Assembly (NCBI GenBank): GCA_020698575.1 | Contig: CM036243.1 | Span: 30,639,403 to 30,703,402, forward strand | DNA length: 64,000 nucleotides | Source: Bostrychus sinensis | Lineage: Eukaryota > Chordata > Actinopteri > Gobiiformes > Eleotridae | Reading direction: 5' to 3' | Shown here: positions 60,701 through 64,000 of the stretch, piece after piece | How the letters are laid out: every line of letters starts with the position of its first letter | Numbering within the stretch: position 1 is the first letter of the stretch | Translations under genes and position numbers: made by a program | The notes under the pieces: model-generated | What the model was told of the DNA's origin: nothing | Databases searched by the model: none | The model's input: the letters and a program-made list of their open reading frames with translations, nothing else

Positions 60701-61803
60701 GAGGTGTTGAAAATAACTTCTAATGCTTTAACAGGGCCCATTTACAAAAATACAACAGTAATGTGTTGATTTGAAGATGAAGGAAACAAAGAAACAGACT
60801 TTACCTGCGGCACTTTTTCCTTGATTCTCACTCGTATTTCCCTGAACTTCAGCCTTTTACTGCTGCTGTCTCTGGGCTTTCAGTCTGTTTAACATCCTTT
60901 GAAATCCTTACGGTGACAGAACAGTCTTTAAACGCTGCGCAAAGTCTACTCACTGTGTTTATCTCATTGCCTCCCAATGCTCACTGCGGCGCTTGACTGA
61001 CAGCTGCCCCTACAGAGGCTCAAGGCTGCGTGGATTGCGAGCGGAGGACATCGAAAATGTTTTTTAATTGTTACTTTTATTCGATCACCATCAGCACGCC
61101 ATATAGGCTACTGATACATTTTATATAATTGTTTGAAAGGTTACTGGCTCTGACAGACAGTGAAAAGGACGTTCCTCTCCCTCCACTGTCTTAAAAAGAG
61201 GGGAAATAAGGCACGTGACTCAGATACAGTGAACACAGCTCTACTACAGTCAGTCCTGTTATTTGTTGGACTCTCAGATTGTGTTTTGTGTTGCATCTCT
61301 GTAGGAAAGATGCAGTCAGAGCTGGCAAACAGCGTTGCTCTCGCTGTCAGTGCGTTTTATGCTCAAGCAAAATTCTCATTTACATATCAGATTTGCGACA
61401 GCAGTTACTTGCGCAGTTTCTCTTCGTATATCACACGCAACACGCCCACAAATACCAGACGCCATTTTTTAAGCTGCACTCGCAATTTTGCACTCGTCTT
61501 AGTAAATATGGCCCTTAGTTTCTTGTGATAAGAATATTAGGTCTGACAATCCTGCGATAACAATAAATTTGTGATACATTGTAAGGTGAGATGTTTTTGT
61601 CAGAGGCGTGTCCCGAGCGTTGTCCTTACCCTCTCGGCGGTACAGTGTGCTGGGCAGAGTGCTCGAGCTCCAGGACAGAGACCAGTGCACGTCTCCTCCC
61701 ATTTTCTTCTTCGTGGATGAGTCCCGTGATCGTCTGTATTCCCAAAAACAGCGGCGCTTCGAAGGGCGCTCCCCAGTCTGCCGCACCGGCTCTGCCTCCA
61801 CCT
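42192..61803 (-). CDS. crebrf: CREB3 regulatory factor-like (CREBRF-like) bZIP protein, C-terminal five exons, 5' partial
   Basis: CREBRF (Luman recruitment factor) is a nuclear bZIP-type regulator that promotes turnover of CREB3 and acts in stress and energy metabolism. Exons on the - strand: 61803-61630, 58163-57974, 47920-47847, 44221-44093, 42307-42192, all with GT-AG introns and matching phases (683 nt, 226 complete codons plus stop). In order they encode WEYRRSRDSS..LPSTLYRREG; KKGRRKARKTDASDLTPNP and SRKEKNKLAS; RACRLKKKAQHEANKIKLWG; EYENLLGALLRIKEVI; and PLVAGRTKDFVQRIL to the end EESSAG. The SRKEKNKLAS / RACRLKKKAQ junction is the bZIP basic region (N..SR.CR.KKK), split by a 10-kb intron. 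The zipper that follows has few leucine heptads, as in CREBRF. The large N-terminal part is outside the window. Divergence in the last two exons leaves open whether this is the crebrf ortholog or a fish paralog, so the symbol is provisional. Confidence 0.88.
44680..45095. repeat. hAT family B related element with TTTAGTCCTG array, crebrf-like intron
   Basis: Starts CAGTGGTTCTCAAACTGTG, followed by GGAACCACTGATGGTACAG. The interior has repeated GGTTTAGTTC/GTCCTGGTTTAG words (44760-45020). The right side ends GTGGTACTTGTTTTAAAAG plus TCTGAGAATC, a decayed version of the GGTACTCGTAGTG..TTTGAGAACC end seen at 11817. No reliable target duplication. Confidence 0.6.
45727..45788. repeat. (TG)n microsatellite
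   Basis: More than 20 uninterrupted TG units, then GCGTGCG variants. It lies in the large intron between the crebrf-like basic-region and zipper exons. Confidence 0.95.
49443..49770 (+). pseudogene. Tc1-like transposase N-terminal remnant
   Basis: The terminus CAGCCATAACATTATGACC (about 49454) is followed by ATG at 49573. The frame reads MGRDLSEFDKDPKIVTA and VSKTAALVGCSLSAVVRIYQ, the helix-turn-helix DNA-binding start of a Tc1-family transposase. It stops at 49705-49707 after 44 codons; sequence to about 49770 still resembles the family in shifted frames. The catalytic DDE domain is missing. It sits antisense to the crebrf-like gene in an intron. Confidence 0.75.
51165..51260 (-). mobile_element. 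Tc1-like terminal fragment
   Basis: CAGGCATAACATTATGACC followed by ACCTACC and then TGTGTATTCTGACATTTC and AAAACCAGCAGTAATACTT. This is colinear with the end of the element at 4566-4680. Only the terminal 100 bp remain. Confidence 0.6.
51352..51783. mobile_element. hAT-type miniature element, family D copy 2
   Basis: Starts CAGGGCTTGACATTAACA and ends AATGTCAAGCTG (one base lost in the right terminus). A perfect 8-bp duplication TTTGTCTG lies at 51344-51351 and 51784-51791. It shares ends and the GGCCAGTGAGC / TAGCCAACCAGCC interior with the copy at 17368-17789, which lies in reverse orientation. Confidence 0.9.
52230..52640 (+). pseudogene. Tc1/mariner transposase C-terminal remnant
   Basis: One frame (about 52407-52577) reads SQSPDLNPTENLWWGLKK, then RRPSNITELEA and KRSKKLVIKVK before a stop. 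The SPDLNP.EN.W block carries the last acidic residue of the DDE triad and is diagnostic for Tc1-like transposases. The upstream part is out of frame and interrupted, so the gene is dead. It lies antisense within an intron of the crebrf-like gene. Confidence 0.85.
54095..54511. mobile_element. hAT-type element, family E copy 2 (truncated)
   Basis: Starts CAGTGGTTCCCAACCG and TTTTTGTCTTGTGTACCCCC, closely matching the left part of the element at 22917. It stays colinear to CTTTGAAACAAGCTATTTG (about 54480-54498) and then meets the element starting at 54512. Its right end is not found. Confidence 0.7.
54512..56092. mobile_element. Non-autonomous DNA transposon with TAGGGATGTAACGAT ends
   Basis: Left end TAGGGATGTAACGATTCTTT; complement of the right end TAGGGGTGTAATGATACACT. 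The ends are inverted and the same style of terminus is frequent in hAT-like elements of fish. The interior includes AATCGTAATCGTGA words and a CCTGGTTTAGT array (55445-55872). No intact transposase frame. It appears to have inserted into the family E copy at 54095. Confidence 0.65.
55445..55872. repeat. Tandem array of GGTTTAGTCCTG / GGTTCAGGCTTG units
   Basis: About 430 bp built almost wholly of 11-12 bp units (GGTTTAGTCCT, GGTTCAGTCCT, GGTTCAGGCTT), with around 36 copies. It is the cleanest and densest array of the motif found throughout the window. Confidence 0.93.
59670..60290. repeat. Degenerate array of CCAGGACTAAACCAGGTCT units
   Basis: Complement orientation of the motif at 55445-55872, more decayed: CCAGGTCTAAACCAG, CAGGACTAAACC, CAGGTCTGAACCAGG. 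It ends shortly before the PIF/Harbinger-type element. No terminal repeats were identified for this array itself. Confidence 0.8.
60368..61514. mobile_element. PIF/Harbinger-type non-autonomous transposon
   Basis: Left end GGGCCAGATTTATCAAAGGT; complement of the right end GGGCCATATTTACTAAGACG. Both are flanked by TTA (60365-60367 and 61515-61517), the 3-bp target duplication typical of PIF/Harbinger. It is 1147 bp. Internal sequence (for example TTTGCGTGCAAG near the left and GCACTCGCAATTTTGCAC near the right) extends the inverted similarity. The frames inside (61160-61528) do not resemble a transposase. It sits about 115 bp downstream, in gene direction, of the crebrf-like exon at 61803-61630. 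Confidence 0.88.
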
Positions 61804-61847
61804 CTGCAGGAGAAAACACAAACAATATTTATTTATTTATTTGACCT

Positions 61848-62096
61848 TGATTTAACCAGGAAAGTCTTACTGATATAAAGAATCTCATTTCCAGGGGAGT
61901 CCTGGCCCCATGGGGGACCTATTGTACATGTTTTTAGTGAAGGGGAAACTGGAGAACCTGGAGGAAGCCTACGCAGACACAGGGAGAACATGCAAACTCC
62001 ACAGAATAGGCCCCACTCGGTCCGGGAATCAAACCCGGGACCTTCTTGCTGTGAGGCAGGAGTGCTAACCACCATCCTACCGTGCTGCTCAACAAT
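61848..62096 (-). repeat. tRNA-derived SINE-like unit
   Basis: On the - strand GGTGGTTAGCACTCCTGCCT (box A region) and AGAAGGTCCCGGGTTTGATT with box B GGTTTGATTCC are followed by GTGGAGTTTGCATGTTCTCC and CTGTGTCTGCGTAGGC, a head-plus-body common in fish genomes. Its tail, TCCTGGTTAAATCAAGGTC plus ATAAATAAATA, is near 61838-61862. It lies just upstream of the crebrf-like exon. Confidence 0.65.
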
Positions 62097-64000
62097 TCGG
62101 GCAACAATGAAGCACACGTGCAGATAAAAATGTGTAACTGTCCTAAAAATAGAGGCCTAAAAAGCTAATCCAGGTCTGAAACAAGGGATACAGGGACTAA
62201 CAGAAAAATGCCAGGTCTAAGTCAGCTCTACACCAGGTCTAAACCAACACTAACAACCAACAATAAATTATCAAAACCATATGCCATTAGTGCCCCAATA
62301 ACAATCAATTATTTTATATGTTTTTATTAATAAGTGGGTGAAAAGCACGGTGGTGACCTGCGGGATCACATGTTGTATTTTGAATACACATATTTTGAAT
62401 TGACATTTTTCAGGTATTTGGTCAACATTTTTTTAATATATTTGAGCATAGGAATTACCAAAAGTGTTTTAGCTGTCTGAAAGAAGGTGTAAAATTATAA
62501 TTTTAAGTTATAAAAATCATAATCTTAGTTTCAATAATAATAATAACACACAACTTTTAGCACATTCAGGCCTTGTCTCTATATAATGGATGCCACAGTA
62601 TAAGTCCTGGACTTCATCCAGTGACTTTCTGTTTTGAAGATATAGTGAGTATTTAATGAGGATTTTGGATTTCAGTGGCAATTTGCAGATACTGCACTGT
62701 CTCCAGCTGCACTGGGCTTTATTTCCCAGTTAAACAGAGATGTGTGCATTTGTTCTATACAGCTGTAGTCTGTAGTCTGAAGGAAATGTGCAGGTGAAGA
62801 GTTCAGGGCAAAGAAACCTTCAGTTTTACATGTTCCCTTTGTATCATTGTAAACGTCTGATACATTTGCCTTTGAAATCTAACAATATACTTTTATCAAA
62901 GATTTGTAATAAAATATGCATAAATACAAGCTGGTGCACTAGGTCACACCCAACAAACATGTTCACAATCTGACTCAGGAAGAAGAAAAATACATACATA
63001 CAATACATGGCTTTGTTGTAATACAGAGATCTATGTACAATGTGTGATCCCATTGGTCACTATCGTTACTGCTCACATTTCCTCTCCTGCTCTGACCAAA
63101 CCTAACAAAACAGAGAAATTACAACTACATATCTGAACACTAAAGACCTTAAAGATGGTGTGTACCAAAAATCCTCCTCCTGGCTTCATGTTAACATACT
63201 TTAATAAGCTTTTGTTTGAGACTTAGGCAGGGGCTGAGCTTGTCTCCAGGTGTAACTTGTGAATAAACTTCTGTGGTCATGTGAGACGGGTCTAAATCAG
63301 GACTAAACCAGGACTTATTCAGGGCTGAACCGGGTCTAAATCAGGACTATATCTGAATTAAACAGTGGTACAAACGTCAAAATTTAACTCTCAACCAAAG
63401 CAGGACTAACACAGTTATAAAAGTGTCTTTAAATTAAACTAAACCAGGACTTGAACTTTAAAAGACTCCTGAGTACCACCAGCAGAGAGCCATGTGCCAC
63501 CAGCGGTGCCTGTACCACAGTTTGAGAACCACTGACATAAACCTGTTCAGCTGAATCTGATTTAAGGACAAAATTAATGAGAGACCTGGCAGTGGACACA
63601 TGGATCTCACATATGTCCACATTTCAGCACTGAACAAGAATTAAAAATCGTACACTTATTTTTGTTTAGCCCAGTATCACAATAACAGTCGATGGTTTCA
63701 CAGAATCAGATAAAGACGTTTTTTATCTAAACAATGAGTTTTTTTTCTTCCAAAATTCAGTCTTGATTCTTGTATCTATAAAGCTCATAAAAGGAGTGGG
63801 GACCTAAAAAGAAAAGGTCTGACTAAATCCTTGTGTTGGTGTAAATAAGACTTTTATCTTTATGTCATCTGAATTGATTAATCCTTAGATTGGATATTTC
63901 TGATTGCAACAATACATTTTTCCCAAATAAAGTAAAAACGTTAGGGTTTATTAACGCTTAATTCAGTTTAAGATAAAGTTGGTGTCTTAGAGTTTTTACT
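62097..64000. other. Upstream intron/flank of the crebrf-like gene
   Basis: No further crebrf-like exon is found here, although the exon at 61803 starts mid-codon and needs an upstream exon. The preceding exon must therefore lie past 64000 or be too short to see. Content: TCTAAACCA-type motif (62150-62240), AT-rich unique sequence, and the hAT-like fragment at 63275-63534. Confidence 0.5.
63275..63534. repeat. hAT family B related end with CAGGACTAAACC motifs
   Basis: The interior has CAGGACTAAACCAGGACTTA and GGGTCTAAATCAGGACT; the right end reads GGTGCCTGTACCACAGTTTG followed by AGAACCACTG. The end matches the termini at 11817 and 32045. The left end is not identified. Confidence 0.65.

Noticed and set aside
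1..64000. CRISPR arrays, operons, phage or bacterial islands
   Set aside because: The regular repeats are eukaryotic minisatellite and transposon-derived arrays without unique spacers. Genes are intron-split and monocistronic.

Overview
The window looks like a piece of nuclear genome from a ray-finned (teleost) fish. It is AT-rich, has intron-split genes with GT/AG junctions, and carries many short non-autonomous DNA transposons, tRNA-derived SINE-like units and microsatellites. I see no bacterial, phage or CRISPR features, and no multi-gene system that I would call new.

Three protein-coding genes are supported. (1) cct4, the delta subunit of the cytosolic chaperonin CCT/TRiC, runs on the + strand from 8849 to 16990 in 13 exons. 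Exon 5 as given carries one extra base that breaks the frame. (2) fam161a, a microtubule-binding ciliary/centriolar protein, runs on the + strand from 18881 to 26967 in 7 exons and reads as 758 codons without interruption. An RFX-type X-box lies 108 bp upstream of its start codon. The cct4 > fam161a order and orientation match the human 2p15 arrangement. (3) A crebrf-like gene (CREB3 regulatory factor, a bZIP-type regulator) runs on the - strand from 61803 to 42192. Only its last five coding exons are in the window; the N-terminal exons lie beyond 64000. It is convergent with fam161a.

Layout. 1-8600 is intergenic, with repeats, a LINE 3' remnant and a nested transposon stack at 4566-6595. 8600-17100 is cct4. 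17100-18880 is a short intergenic stretch with a hAT-type element and the fam161a promoter. 18881-27600 is fam161a. 27600-42190 has no recognisable exon; it holds several miniature transposons, a 1.5-kb minisatellite with a 21-bp unit, and presumably the 3' UTR of the crebrf-like gene. 42192-61803 is the crebrf-like gene, whose large introns hold Tc1, hAT and PIF/Harbinger-type elements. 61804-64000 is an upstream intron or flank with SINE-like and hAT-like sequence.

A recurrent theme is a decayed 11-13 bp motif (GGTTTAGTCCTG or its complement). It forms arrays at about eight places and often lies inside or next to hAT-like termini. The genes do not form a pathway: one is a general chaperonin subunit, one a ciliary scaffold protein, one a transcriptional regulator. 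All homology calls are from recognition of protein sequence, not from a database search.
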